DNA of 64,000 bases from Occallatibacter riparius. GTDB lineage: Bacteria > Acidobacteriota > Terriglobia > Terriglobales > Acidobacteriaceae. The DNA lies in NCBI RefSeq assembly GCF_025264625.1, contig NZ_CP093313.1, positions 3,906,001 to 3,970,000 on the forward strand, given 5' to 3'. Under the pieces are notes generated by a model. That model worked only from the letters and a program-made list of their open reading frames with translations, made no database searches and was not told the origin of the DNA. The position numbers and the translations under genes are program-made. The stretch's first letter is position 1; the number at the start of each line of letters is the position of its first letter. Shown here piece after piece: positions 16,607 through 25,415 of this stretch.

Positions 16607-18046
16607 CTACTCTCGCCCGCGCTTCCGAATCTCGATGTTTAGCCGCTTAATCTTCTGATTCAACGTCGACAGCGGGATGCGGAACTGCTCTGCTGCGTCG
16701 GTCTGATTCCAGTTGCAGCGTTCCAGTTTCTCCACGATGATGCGGCGTTCGATGTCTTCGAGGATGTCGAACAGTGAGGCATTCGGGTTGTGTTCCAGTA
16801 GCGCATCCTGGAAGCTCCGGCCCGTGATGTGTCCCGGCAGCAGGTCGCTCCCGATCATCGGTCCCGACGACAGCACCACGCCGCGCTCGATGCAGTTCTC
16901 GAGCTCGCGCACATTGCCTGGCCACTCGTAATCCATCAGCGCCCGCATGGCATCGGTCGAGAGTTTCCGCGGCGGCAGTCCGTTCTCATTGCAGTAGAAC
17001 TCGAGGAAATGCTGCACCAGCGGTGGAATATCCTCGCGACGCGCCCGCAGCGGCGGCAGATCCACCGTGATCACGTTGAGGCGGTAGAACAGATCCTCGC
17101 GGAACCGCCCATCGCGCACGGCCTGCCTCAGGTCCACATTGGTGGCTGCAATAATGCGCACGTCCACCTGGATCTCCTGGATACCGCCCAGGTGCATGAA
17201 ACGCCGGTCCTGCAGCACGCGCAGGATTTTCGCCTGCGTGTCCATTCCCATCGTCGCAATCTCGTCGAGGAACAGCGTGCCGCCGTTCGCGACTTCGAAC
17301 AGGCCCTTCTTTGATGCGATAGCCGAGGTGAATGCGCCCTTCACGTGCCCGAACAGCGTCGATTCCAGCAACTCCGAGGGCATCGCGCCTGTGTTGATCG
17401 GAACGAACGGCTTGTCTTTACGCGGCGAATTCGCATGAATCGCCTTCGCGATCAGCTCCTTGCCTGTGCCGCTCTCGCCCTGAATCAGAACCGTGGACCG
17501 GCTCGGCGCCACCTGTGCCACCAGGTCGAACATCCGCAGCATCGTCTCGCTCTTGCCCACGATGTTGGTGAAGTTATAGCGCTGCTTCAGCGTGCGCTTG
17601 AGTTGCAGATTCTCTTCTTCGGCCTTGTGGCGCGCGATCGCCGATCGCATATCGGCCAACAGCTTTTCATTGTCCCACGGCTTCTGGACGAAATTCTCCG
17701 CGCCCGCGCGGATCGCCTCTACCACGTTATCCACCGTACCGTAGGCGGTAATCATGATCACGGGAGTCTCGGGCTGCCGGTCCTTGATCATCGGAAGCAG
17801 TTCAAGGCCGCTCTTGCCGGGGAGCGCGAGGTCAAGCAGCACCAGGTCGAAGTTCTCCAACTCCAGGATGCGCAAACCCTGCTCGCCATCCGCGGCCATC
17901 TTGACCGAATAGCCTTCGAGCGTCAGCAGCACCTCCAGCGAATCGCGGATGCCCGCCTCGTCGTCAATTACCAGGATGCTTGCGATAGTGGTGTTGCCAT
18001 TCGACGTCGTCGCCGAAACGTTCAAAGGAAGATCGACTTCAGGCAT
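16607..18046 (-). CDS. NtrC-family sigma-54-type response regulator with variant GAFTGA loop
   Basis: A 479-aa regulator in three parts: receiver domain (25-140, phospho-acceptor D72), AAA+ domain (about 160-390; Walker A GESGTGKE 190-197, Walker B TLFLDEIA) and a C-terminal Fis-type helix-turn-helix. NtrC-type proteins hydrolyse ATP to open sigma-54 polymerase promoters. The sigma-54 contact loop reads FGHVKGAFTSA (about 232-242) instead of the usual FGHEKGAFTGA, so sigma-54 dependence is not certain. Its start overlaps the histidine kinase stop by 8 nt, marking them as a two-component pair. Target genes cannot be named. Confidence 0.92.
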   Translation of the reverse strand: MPEVDLPLNVSATTSNGNTTIASILVIDDEAGIRDSLEVLLTLEGYSVKMAADGEQGLRILELENFDLVLLDLALPGKSGLELLPMIKDRQPETPVIMITAYGTVDNVVEAIRAGAENFVQKPWDNEKLLADMRSAIARHKAEEENLQLKRTLKQRYNFTNIVGKSETMLRMFDLVAQVAPSRSTVLIQGESGTGKELIAKAIHANSPRKDKPFVPINTGAMPSELLESTLFGHVKGAFTSAIASKKGLFEVANGGTLFLDEIATMGMDTQAKILRVLQDRRFMHLGGIQEIQVDVRIIAATNVDLRQAVRDGRFREDLFYRLNVITVDLPPLRARREDIPPLVQHFLEFYCNENGLPPRKLSTDAMRALMDYEWPGNVRELENCIERGVVLSSGPMIGSDLLPGHITGRSFQDALLEHNPNASLFDILEDIERRIIVEKLERCNWNQTDAAEQFRIPLSTLNQKIKRLNIEIRKRGRE

Positions 18047-20921
18047 GGACTGAATTCCTTAAAAGGGGAAACTCAAGGTGAAAAGTGGTGCCGGCGCCAA
18101 TGGCGCTCTCCACATGGATTTTGCCTGCGTGCTCCTGGATGATTCCGTAGGACACGCTCAGTCCCAGCCCCGTGCCGCGCTTGCCGCCCGGAGCCGGTAT
18201 CGTCTTGGTCGTAAAGAACGGATCGTAAATGCGCTTCATGTGTTCCGGTGAGATACCCGATCCGGAGTCGCTCACCACCGCTTCCACGTGGCCGTTCACC
18301 AGCGTGGTCACGCGCAGGTTGCCGCCGCTCGGCATCGCTTCCTTTGCGTTCAAAAGCAGATTCAGAAATACCTGTTGCAGCTTGCCCGCATTGCCGTGAA
18401 TCGGCGGCAAGTCCGGGGTCAGTTCCATATCAACGTGGATCTGCGCGGTCTTGAACTGGTGTTCCAGCAGCGACAGCGTGTCGCGGATCACCTGGTTCAG
18501 ATTCGTCGCCTTCATCTCGGTCGTGGAGGTCCGGGAGAAGTTGAGGAGTCCGTTCGCGATCTCGGCCGCTCTGAAGCTCTGCTGCGTAATCTTTTCGAGC
18601 ACGGGGCTCAGTCGCGCATCGCCGCGCAGTTGCTTGGCAAGCATCTGCGCGTAGCTTGAAATTACCGCCAGCGGTGTATTGATCTCGTGCGCCACGCCCG
18701 CAGCCAGCAAGCCGATCGAGCTCAGCTTGTCAGCCTGCGCGAGCTGTCCTTCAAGCGTCACGCGCTCAGTGATGTCATCCACGAGCACGATGCGGCCCAC
18801 CGGCACAAACTCGCGCGAGAGCAGCGGCGCTACGGCAATGTTCGCGGTGCGCTGCTCGCCGGCCCGCGTGATCAGCCTGAACTTGTAGAGGTTGTGCACG
18901 CCCGCTTCATTCTTGAATGAGTCCAGCGCATCACAGACCTCCGCGGGAAATACGGAACGAAGCACCTGACCGAGCACCTCACCGCGGCTCAGCGCATACA
19001 TGGCTTCCATCTGCGCGTTCCAGCTCTCGATCCGGTCATTCAGGTCGACCGCCAGGATGCCTACGTTGATGGATTCGACGATATTCTCGTTGAATTCCTT
19101 CAGCCGCTCGAACTCAGTAATCTTCGCTTCAAGCCGCGAGTACAGGCTGGCGTTCTGCAGTGCGATCCCGATATACCCGGCCAGCGACTCGAGCAATTCC
19201 ACGTCCTCGCTGGAGAGGAAGTCGCCCCCTACCGTGCGGCCCAATCCGATCACCGCAATCGTCCGCGTTGCCGATCCGTCCTGCACCCTGCATGGCAGAT
19301 AGTAGTTCAGGTCAAGCAATGCGGCCGTCTGGCGCTGCCCCTCAGGCAGATGCAGTGCCTGCTGCGCGTTCTCAAGGAAGATGTGAGAGTGGTCCTGGTT
19401 CTGGTCGAAGTCCAGGAACCCAAGCTCCAGCCCGGCCAATCCCGCGCCATCCTGCAATGCGCGAACCTCGGATTGCAGACCGTGGCTCGCAGCCAGGCGC
19501 AGCCGGCCGTTCTCGCCAGCCAGGAACATGGCCACGCGAGACACCAGAAGCGTGCGCGGCAGCCGCTCCACGATTGATTCCAGCAGCGCCTTCAGGTCTG
19601 TCTCGGAACTCAGCCCGCGGCCGAACTCGATGAGGGTCTTGCGATAGTCATATTTATGGCGGTCGAACACTCGGTCGACCCAGCTCTGGATGCGCCGCTT
19701 CAATGGCTCAAAGAACGCTGCAACGAGAAGAATGGCAATGCCGCCGCCCCAGTCGCGGAACGACTCAGGCAGATTCTTGTGTGCCAGATCTGCCACCAAG
19801 GCAAGGATTCCAAAGTATCCGCCGAGGATCAGGCCCGTCGCCAGCGTGTACGCCACGCCGCGCTTGAAGATCAGGTCCGTATCCATCAGCCGATAGCGGA
19901 CGATGGCCCAGCTAAACGTCAGCGGAAGGAAGATCAGCGAGAGTCCGGCGAGCTTGGTGAGGATTGCTGGGATGCGCAGGTCGAAGAGGAATGGGATCGC
20001 GCTCAGCAGAGTGAACGGCAGCACTGCGAGCAAAGTGCCGCGGGTAAGCCACTTCAACTGCTGGCGCAGCAGGGGAGTGTTCGCGCGGGCGTAGCTGCGC
20101 AGGAATAGGGCAGTCGCGACCAGGTAGAAGAAGGCGTCGTATGCCACTCCCGCCTGGTTCAGCCGGTGCATCAGCAGCCCGGTGGCCTGCCAGCGGGTGA
20201 AGGCACAAATCCACAAGCCCAGCAGCACGATTCCCGGAGCGTAGATAACGGGTAGCAGCCAACGCCGTGGCAGGCTGCGCAGGCGCTCTTCGGGGAATGT
20301 CAGCGCAAAATGCAGAAACAGAGCCGGTTGCAGCGATTCGGCCAGGACGTTACACCAGAACACGGCCCAATCAACCGCATCCAGCTTTCCGGTATACTTC
20401 AGCGAGTAAAGTGCAAACGATACAAGACAGAAGAGATAGAAGTGCGTTGCGCGCGGAGCAGTCCAGCGCCGGAACAGCACATACATGCCGATGGCGAGGT
20501 AGATCAGGCCGATCACCCGCAAGGCTTGCGCCAGGCTGCGATCAACCGGCTCCGGTACCACCGGGATGGGCGTATCGAGCTTAATGCCGTCGCGCGTGAT
20601 GGAATAGCGCGCCGTGCCGTAGACGCCCGTCCGGTAAAGTTCCCGCACCTGGTCCGACAGGCGGTGCACCGGAACATCATTTACTTCAGTCAATAGATCG
20701 TTTGTTTTGAGACCGTATCTGTCGCCCGGGCCGCCCGGCAGAACCTTGTCCGCGATGAGGCCGGCACCGTTCGCCGCCTCCGACCACCATACGCCGTCAT
20801 CCGGCTGCTGATTCCGGACCTCGGTGTCCTGCATCAGGTTCCACGCCGCAAGCAGCACCAGCCCCACCGTCATAATGGCGAGGAGCGTGGCTTGCAGGCG
20901 GTTCGATAGGTTGGTCTCCAT
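18039..20921 (-). CDS. Multi-domain sensor histidine kinase (PDZ, 7TM-like, GAF, PAS)
   Basis: A 960-aa membrane kinase from the ATG at 20921 (a GTG at 20966 would add 15 residues). Order: membrane segment 10-28; periplasmic PDZ-like domain about 44-110 (GAGLIADKVLPGGPGDRYGL); a run of about six to seven membrane segments 130-405; GAF-like domain 435-595; PAS 605-720; dimerisation domain with phospho-acceptor H745 (AAGVAHEINTPL); and HATPase with NLLLNAKEA and GTGLGLSVSYGII. It phosphorylates the NtrC-type regulator encoded next. The PDZ suggests sensing of a C-terminal peptide or misfolded envelope protein, but this is inference. Confidence 0.92.
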   Translation of the reverse strand: METNLSNRLQATLLAIMTVGLVLLAAWNLMQDTEVRNQQPDDGVWWSEAANGAGLIADKVLPGGPGDRYGLKTNDLLTEVNDVPVHRLSDQVRELYRTGVYGTARYSITRDGIKLDTPIPVVPEPVDRSLAQALRVIGLIYLAIGMYVLFRRWTAPRATHFYLFCLVSFALYSLKYTGKLDAVDWAVFWCNVLAESLQPALFLHFALTFPEERLRSLPRRWLLPVIYAPGIVLLGLWICAFTRWQATGLLMHRLNQAGVAYDAFFYLVATALFLRSYARANTPLLRQQLKWLTRGTLLAVLPFTLLSAIPFLFDLRIPAILTKLAGLSLIFLPLTFSWAIVRYRLMDTDLIFKRGVAYTLATGLILGGYFGILALVADLAHKNLPESFRDWGGGIAILLVAAFFEPLKRRIQSWVDRVFDRHKYDYRKTLIEFGRGLSSETDLKALLESIVERLPRTLLVSRVAMFLAGENGRLRLAASHGLQSEVRALQDGAGLAGLELGFLDFDQNQDHSHIFLENAQQALHLPEGQRQTAALLDLNYYLPCRVQDGSATRTIAVIGLGRTVGGDFLSSEDVELLESLAGYIGIALQNASLYSRLEAKITEFERLKEFNENIVESINVGILAVDLNDRIESWNAQMEAMYALSRGEVLGQVLRSVFPAEVCDALDSFKNEAGVHNLYKFRLITRAGEQRTANIAVAPLLSREFVPVGRIVLVDDITERVTLEGQLAQADKLSSIGLLAAGVAHEINTPLAVISSYAQMLAKQLRGDARLSPVLEKITQQSFRAAEIANGLLNFSRTSTTEMKATNLNQVIRDTLSLLEHQFKTAQIHVDMELTPDLPPIHGNAGKLQQVFLNLLLNAKEAMPSGGNLRVTTLVNGHVEAVVSDSGSGISPEHMKRIYDPFFTTKTIPAPGGKRGTGLGLSVSYGIIQEHAGKIHVESAIGAGTTFHLEFPLLRNSVHA

Positions 20922-21212
20922 AGCGGGGTGCCTGATCAAGAATTCCTTATGCACGTACCTTGCCACGCGGCAGGGGCCCGGGAGTGTGGTCGAGGAACTC
21001 CGTCCACATTGCTGAGAACATTCACGATATGGACGTACTGGGCCCGGTTAAGTCAGCCAATTTCGCGCACAAGCGGCGAAATAATGCAGAAATATGGAAC
21101 CAGTATACAGAAAGATGAAAGCAGCTATGGTATTCGATAGTGCTTTACAAAACAATCGCTTACGGTAGTTTCCTCGACGGTTTTCCAGATTTCGTAGACG
21201 CTCAGAGAGTAA

Positions 21213-21917
21213 CTATTTCTGTCCATAGGTGGCCTTCGGACCGTGCTTGCGCAAATAATGATGCTGTCCCACGTAAGCAGGCAGCCCCGCTTCGGCCGCG
21301 CCAAGAAGCACGCTCCGGAACGCCAGCCGCGCGATGTATTCCAGCACGTCCGCATGCTCCACCGCTTCCATGGGCGACTTGCCCCAGGCGAACGGTGCAT
21401 GACCGGCCACCAGCACGCCAGGCAGAGCAACCGGGTCTAGCCCGCCTTCTTTGAAGCGCCGGGCGATCACCGCGCCGGTGTTCCGCACATAGGCTTCGTT
21501 CACCTCGGCCTCGGTCAGGGGATCGGTGACGGGAACGGGCCCGTGGAAGTAGTCCGCGTGGGTGGTTCCGAGGAAGGGAATCGGCCGGCAGGCCTGCGCC
21601 CAGGCGGTCGCGAACTCGGAATGCGTATGCACCACGCCGCCAATCTGCGGGAACTCCCGGTAGAGGAGCGTGTGAGTGTCGAGGTCGCTGGAAGGCCGAA
21701 GACTACCCTCCTTAATCCTTCCATCCAGATCGGTGATGACCAGGTCTTCGGGCTTCATCGTGGCGTAGTCCACGCCGCTCGGCTTGATGACCACAAGCGG
21801 CTCCTGACCGGAGCGATCGATACCGCTGACATTGCCAAAGGTGTGGGGTGCCAGGCCGCGACGGGCGATCTCCTGGTTGGCCTTAAGAACCTCTTCGCGA
21901 AGCGTGGGAAGGAGCAT
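21213..21917 (-). CDS. araD: L-ribulose-5-phosphate 4-epimerase
   Basis: A 234-aa class II aldolase-fold epimerase converting L-ribulose-5-phosphate to D-xylulose-5-phosphate in arabinose use. Zinc ligands are H97 and H99 (VVHTHS) and H173 (AGHAPFAWG); D122 in GTTHADYF matches the catalytic aspartate. The substrate-binding N-terminal stretch TFGNVSGID is intact. No araA, araB or arabinose transporter gene is adjacent, so this is an isolated pathway gene. The close AraD match makes a different aldolase activity unlikely. Confidence 0.92.
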   Translation of the reverse strand: MLLPTLREEVLKANQEIARRGLAPHTFGNVSGIDRSGQEPLVVIKPSGVDYATMKPEDLVITDLDGRIKEGSLRPSSDLDTHTLLYREFPQIGGVVHTHSEFATAWAQACRPIPFLGTTHADYFHGPVPVTDPLTEAEVNEAYVRNTGAVIARRFKEGGLDPVALPGVLVAGHAPFAWGKSPMEAVEHADVLEYIARLAFRSVLLGAAEAGLPAYVGQHHYLRKHGPKATYGQK

Positions 21918-21962
21918 GAGAAAGCCTCTGTAGAAAGCGTTTTCTCTCCCAGCCTATCACCG

Positions 21963-23066
21963 TCAAACGGTGACTGGCCGCTCCACCTTCGTCACGGTCT
22001 CGACTGGCACCTCCGGCCCCAGCCAGACTACGAAGAGCTCGTATCCCACCGAAAGAACCACGGCCCCCACGAACATCCCGATAATGTTCATCGCCACGAA
22101 ACCGCCCAACACGCCGAGGAACACTACGAGCATAGGCACTTTGCTGCCTCGCCCCAGCAGGATTGGCTTGAGTACGTTGTCGATCAGTCCCACCACAACG
22201 GCCCAGCCCAGATAAATCACCGCCGCAGTTGTAGATTTGACGGCAAACACGAAGATGACGGATGGGAGGAGCACCAGCATGCCCACCTGCAACACCGACG
22301 CAATCAGGAACAGTACCGCCCAGAGTCCAGCGCCGGGAAGTCCGACCAGCCAGAAGCCGAGACTTGCCAGTAAGGTCTGGATCACCGCCACGCCGACAAT
22401 CCCGTTGGTGACGCTCCGCACGGTCGAGCCTACAAGGAGCTTCATGTCGTTGCCGCGAACGCCAAAAATCCGGGCAAAGAGCCGGTCGGCAAACTGCACG
22501 GCAACTTGGTTCTTCGCTATCAAAAATCCAGCCAGCACGATGCCTATTAGCAACTGCACCAGCGTTCCGCCTATGCCGGCGGTTGCCGAGACTACCGCCG
22601 GAACCCTGCTCTTGATCTCTGGCGAGTACCGGTTCAGTGCTTCGGGCAAATTGGTGGAAAGCAGCGTCTGCAACTCTTCCAGCTTGTGTCCTACTACCGG
22701 CACTTTCAGCAAGGCGGTTGGCATGGGAATGTCCACGTGACCTGACTTGATCTGTTTTGTCAGTGTGCCCACCCCATCGGCCAGTGTTCCGGCTAGCAGC
22801 ACGGCGGGCACGATGAGCACTGCCATCATCACCAGGGTACAGAGCACCGCCGCCAGCGTATTGCGGCCGCCCATCCAGCGCGCCAACATTCGATAGCTGG
22901 GAAAGACCGCAATTCCGATGATGATTCCGGCAACGATGATCTTGAGGAATGGCAGCAGCAAGATGTAGCAACTGACCGCCATTGCCGCAATCAAGCAAAG
23001 ACGGAGGAAGACCTCCCGAGCCTGGGCAAAGCGTTCGTTTTGGTCGAGGAGCAAGCGGGTGGTCAT
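21963..23066 (-). CDS. AI-2E family transporter-like permease
   Basis: A 367-aa polytopic membrane protein of the AI-2E/PerM-YdiK family, with paired N-terminal hydrophobic segments, a middle soluble part and four or five C-terminal segments (including VLKPILLGRGSKVPMLVVF and GVLGGFVAMNIIGMFVGAVV). Members have been tied to autoinducer-2 export or cation/proton exchange; the substrate here is unknown. The ATG at 23066 has a GGAGGG ribosome site seven bases upstream, which decides the start over 23135. It is divergent to the ECF sigma factor gene. Confidence 0.87.
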   Translation of the reverse strand: MTTRLLLDQNERFAQAREVFLRLCLIAAMAVSCYILLLPFLKIIVAGIIIGIAVFPSYRMLARWMGGRNTLAAVLCTLVMMAVLIVPAVLLAGTLADGVGTLTKQIKSGHVDIPMPTALLKVPVVGHKLEELQTLLSTNLPEALNRYSPEIKSRVPAVVSATAGIGGTLVQLLIGIVLAGFLIAKNQVAVQFADRLFARIFGVRGNDMKLLVGSTVRSVTNGIVGVAVIQTLLASLGFWLVGLPGAGLWAVLFLIASVLQVGMLVLLPSVIFVFAVKSTTAAVIYLGWAVVVGLIDNVLKPILLGRGSKVPMLVVFLGVLGGFVAMNIIGMFVGAVVLSVGYELFVVWLGPEVPVETVTKVERPVTV

Positions 23067-23236
23067 GGGCGAACCCTCCGTCGAATGAAGGTACCCCTCA
23101 GCAGACCAGCAGGGGGCGCTCAGTGCGACTGCCAAAATTGCTAGCGTTGAGCCGCAGCCCCATCGAATTGAAGTGCACTGTAAACTCGCTGGCAGGCCCG
23201 CCGTCTACCAGAGTGATGGCAGCCGGGATTCTACCA

Positions 23237-23785
23237 ATGTCGATGGAAACGGCCCAGGAGATCGCCTCCGAGGATTTCTCGCAGGTCGTCACCTCGCATC
23301 GTCAGCAGATCTTCAGGTTTCTGCTAGCCTCCACGCGCGACGTGGATCTGGCCGAAACCCTGACGCAGGAGTGCTTTCTCAAGGCGCATCGCAATTGGGC
23401 AGGGTTTCGCGGCGAGTCCAGCGTGCTGACGTGGTTGATGCGCATCGCCATCAACCTGCAGAAGGACCACTGGCGTAACCGGCGGCTGCAGTTCTGGCGG
23501 ACCACCCGCACTAATGCGGTGGACGTGGACGAGGCCAGCGAGTGGCTGCCCAGCGGGGAGAGCTCCCCTGAGCAGCAGGTGCTCGCGCGGGAGCGGGTGA
23601 AAGGCGTTTGGCTGGCAGTGGAGAAGTTGAGCGGACGGCAGAGGTCCGTATTCCTTCTGCGGTTCGTGGAAGAGATGGAGATCGCCGAGATAGCGGCGGC
23701 GACGGGCCTCAGCGAGGGAACCGTAAAGGCGCACCTGTCGCGCGCTACGGCGAGGGTTAGGGAGCAGTTGGGAGGACGGAAATGA
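23237..23785 (+). CDS. ECF (RpoE-like) RNA polymerase sigma factor
   Basis: A 182-aa extracytoplasmic-function sigma factor. Region 2 is seen in AETLTQECFLKAHRNWAGFR and VLTWLMRIAINLQKDHWR; region 4 is in RQRSVFLLRFVEEMEIAEI and GLSEGTVKAHLSRA. It recruits RNA polymerase to a stress regulon. The start is placed at ATG 23237 (MSMETAQ); the open frame runs back to 22982 but that part opposes the permease gene and lacks family sequence. Its stop overlaps the next gene by 4 nt (ATGA), so the partner is translated with it. Confidence 0.92.
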   Translation: MSMETAQEIASEDFSQVVTSHRQQIFRFLLASTRDVDLAETLTQECFLKAHRNWAGFRGESSVLTWLMRIAINLQKDHWRNRRLQFWRTTRTNAVDVDEASEWLPSGESSPEQQVLARERVKGVWLAVEKLSGRQRSVFLLRFVEEMEIAEIAAATGLSEGTVKAHLSRATARVREQLGGRK

Positions 23786-24219
23786 CGGAGCAGACGAACC
23801 AGGTTAACCCGGTAGATACGGATATTGACGATCCCGTGCTGCGCTCGGCGCTTGGAGACTTTCGCGCTAGCCTACATGCCTGGAGCGATGCCGCCTACAA
23901 CCGTCCCCGTCCGGCCCTGTCTTCAGCTCCGCAGGCGATTGCCTGGCGCCGCGCCATCGGGTGGGTTCTGAGCCTGATCTTGTCGTTCGGCATTCTGGGG
24001 ACCGCGGCTTATGAGCGCCATCACAGCCAGATCATTGCCCAGGAAAGACAGCATCAGCAGGATCTTGAGCGGCAGCGGCTGGCAGACGAACAGCGCGCCC
24101 GGGAGAGCGCGGCGGCCACGGACACAGAGGACCTGATGGCGGCGGTAGACAGCGCTGTTTCCCGCCAGGTGCCGGCGGCCATGGCGCCGCTGGCGCTCAC
24201 GGCAGACGAAATCCAGTAG
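23782..24219 (+). CDS. Single-span membrane protein coupled to the ECF sigma factor (putative anti-sigma)
   Basis: A 145-aa protein with a cytoplasmic N-terminal part (1-56), one membrane segment (about 58-76, VLSLILSFGILGTAAY) and a charged, Gln/Glu/Arg-rich coiled-coil-like stretch (78-110) outside. There is no zinc-finger anti-sigma motif (HxxxCxxC) and no recognisable family. The 4-nt overlap with the sigma gene and the topology make a membrane anti-sigma role the simplest guess, but nothing in its sequence proves it. Confidence 0.65.
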   Translation: MTEQTNQVNPVDTDIDDPVLRSALGDFRASLHAWSDAAYNRPRPALSSAPQAIAWRRAIGWVLSLILSFGILGTAAYERHHSQIIAQERQHQQDLERQRLADEQRARESAAATDTEDLMAAVDSAVSRQVPAAMAPLALTADEIQ

Positions 24220-24335
24220 CAAACAACGGCAGTAAAGGTCTGGATCCCCTGGGAACGGGGCTGGGGATTCTTTGTACTCAGCAGGTTAGATCGCACACGA
24301 AGAACAAGAACCATTCAGGATCGAGGAGAGAGGAA

Positions 24336-24986
24336 ATGAAGGCACACAACCTAATACAGACAGCATTGTTGATCGCGGCCTTGGCTGCAGGCGGACTCCA
24401 AGCGGTGGCGCAGGCACCGGACGCGGCACCGGGCTCCGGCTTTGGCGAGCACCGGCCGCCGATGGAGCGCGCGCTTGGCGCCCACGGGCCGCACGGCCGA
24501 TGGTGGAATGATCCGCAGGTGATCGAAAAGCTGAACCTGACCGATGACCAGCGCAAATCGATGGACGACATTCTCCAGCAGAATCGCGATGGGCTCATCG
24601 ATAAGCGCGCCGGCGTGGAAAAAGCTGAAGGCGCTTTGGAGCCACTGATAAGCGCGGATCAGCCCAACGAGTCGGCGATCCTCGCGCAGATTGACAAGGT
24701 GGCGCAGGCCCGGGCGGAGCTCGAAAAGGCCAACGCGCGCTTCCTGCTGGCACTGCGCGCCAAGCTCTCGCCGGACCAGTGGAAGCAACTGCAGGCGATT
24801 CGGAGCGAACGGCATCGCGGCCCCGGCCCGGCCGGTACACGCGGCTGGCGGAGGGGTGGTCCGGGCCCCGGCGGCCCTGGTGCGGGACCGGCAGGATCTC
24901 CCCCACCTCCCGGAGGGCCGGAGCCGCAAAGCTTTCTAAATGAGCTGCCTGCCCCCGGCCAGCCGGCCATTACGGACGCGTTTTAG
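24336..24986 (+). CDS. Spy/CpxP-like periplasmic protein
   Basis: A 216-aa exported protein: a signal peptide of about 25 residues, then helical segments carrying two LTxxQ-type motifs (LTDDQRKSM near 68 and LSPDQWKQLQAIR near 147), the mark of the Spy/CpxP/heavy-metal-sensor family. Its C-terminal third is low-complexity Gly/Pro/Arg-rich. Spy-family proteins act as periplasmic chaperones or as inhibitors of envelope-stress sensors. It follows the sigma factor and its membrane partner by 116 nt with a good ribosome site (GAGGAGAGAGG), which points to an envelope-stress module. Confidence 0.78.
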   Translation: MKAHNLIQTALLIAALAAGGLQAVAQAPDAAPGSGFGEHRPPMERALGAHGPHGRWWNDPQVIEKLNLTDDQRKSMDDILQQNRDGLIDKRAGVEKAEGALEPLISADQPNESAILAQIDKVAQARAELEKANARFLLALRAKLSPDQWKQLQAIRSERHRGPGPAGTRGWRRGGPGPGGPGAGPAGSPPPPGGPEPQSFLNELPAPGQPAITDAF

Positions 24987-25066
24987 AGCGTGGTACATCT
25001 GCTCGCCGGATTTTGCATCACATGGTATAGGCAGAGAGCAAAATACGGTTGAAGCCAAAAACCGGT

Positions 25067-25098
25067 GGCGGCGGGATTCAATCTCGCCGCCGTTTTTT
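25067..25098 (+). terminator. Rho-independent terminator after the Spy-like gene
   Basis: Stem GGCGGCG (25067-25073) / CGCCGCC (25085-25091), an 11-nt loop, then G and a run of six T. It separates the sigma-factor locus from the flagellin locus. Confidence 0.8.
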
Positions 25099-25272
25099 AT
25101 GTGCGGGCAAAGACGGAAACCAAGTCTGCGGGCCAGTGTGCGAAACCTGCACACTAACTGACTTGAATCGGCACAGCGAGTGGCCGGGATTGAGACACCC
25201 CTTGACTCGGCTTGAAACACATCTGTTCTAACGCTGGACAAAGTGTCTCAAAAAGAATCTTCACTCCATGAC

Positions 25273-25299
25273 TAAAGTTATTCCGGCTCGCTCCGATGA
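25273..25299 (+). promoter_or_regulatory. Sigma-28 (FliA)-like promoter for flagellin
   Basis: TAAAGTTA (25273-25280), an 11-nt spacer and TCCGATGA (25292-25299) match the flagellar sigma-28 consensus TAAAGTTT-N11-GCCGATAA at 13 of 16 positions with the right spacing. Transcription would start near 25306, leaving a leader of about 110 nt before the flagellin ATG. Confidence 0.72.
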
Positions 25300-25415
25300 A
25301 AGGGGTGGATGCAGCAAAGCCCAAGGCGCTCAAGAAATCGCCGGCGGGTGCGGCAGGATCGACCGGAACTGGTCAGACCGCCGGCGAAGCGAGCATCAAA
25401 AAGGAGTGAGCTTCC

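Noticed and set aside
25296-25409. 37-aa small ORF ending just before flagellin
   Set aside because: Its ATG lies within the -10 element of the sigma-28-like promoter, so it would not be in the flagellin transcript, and it has no ribosome site.
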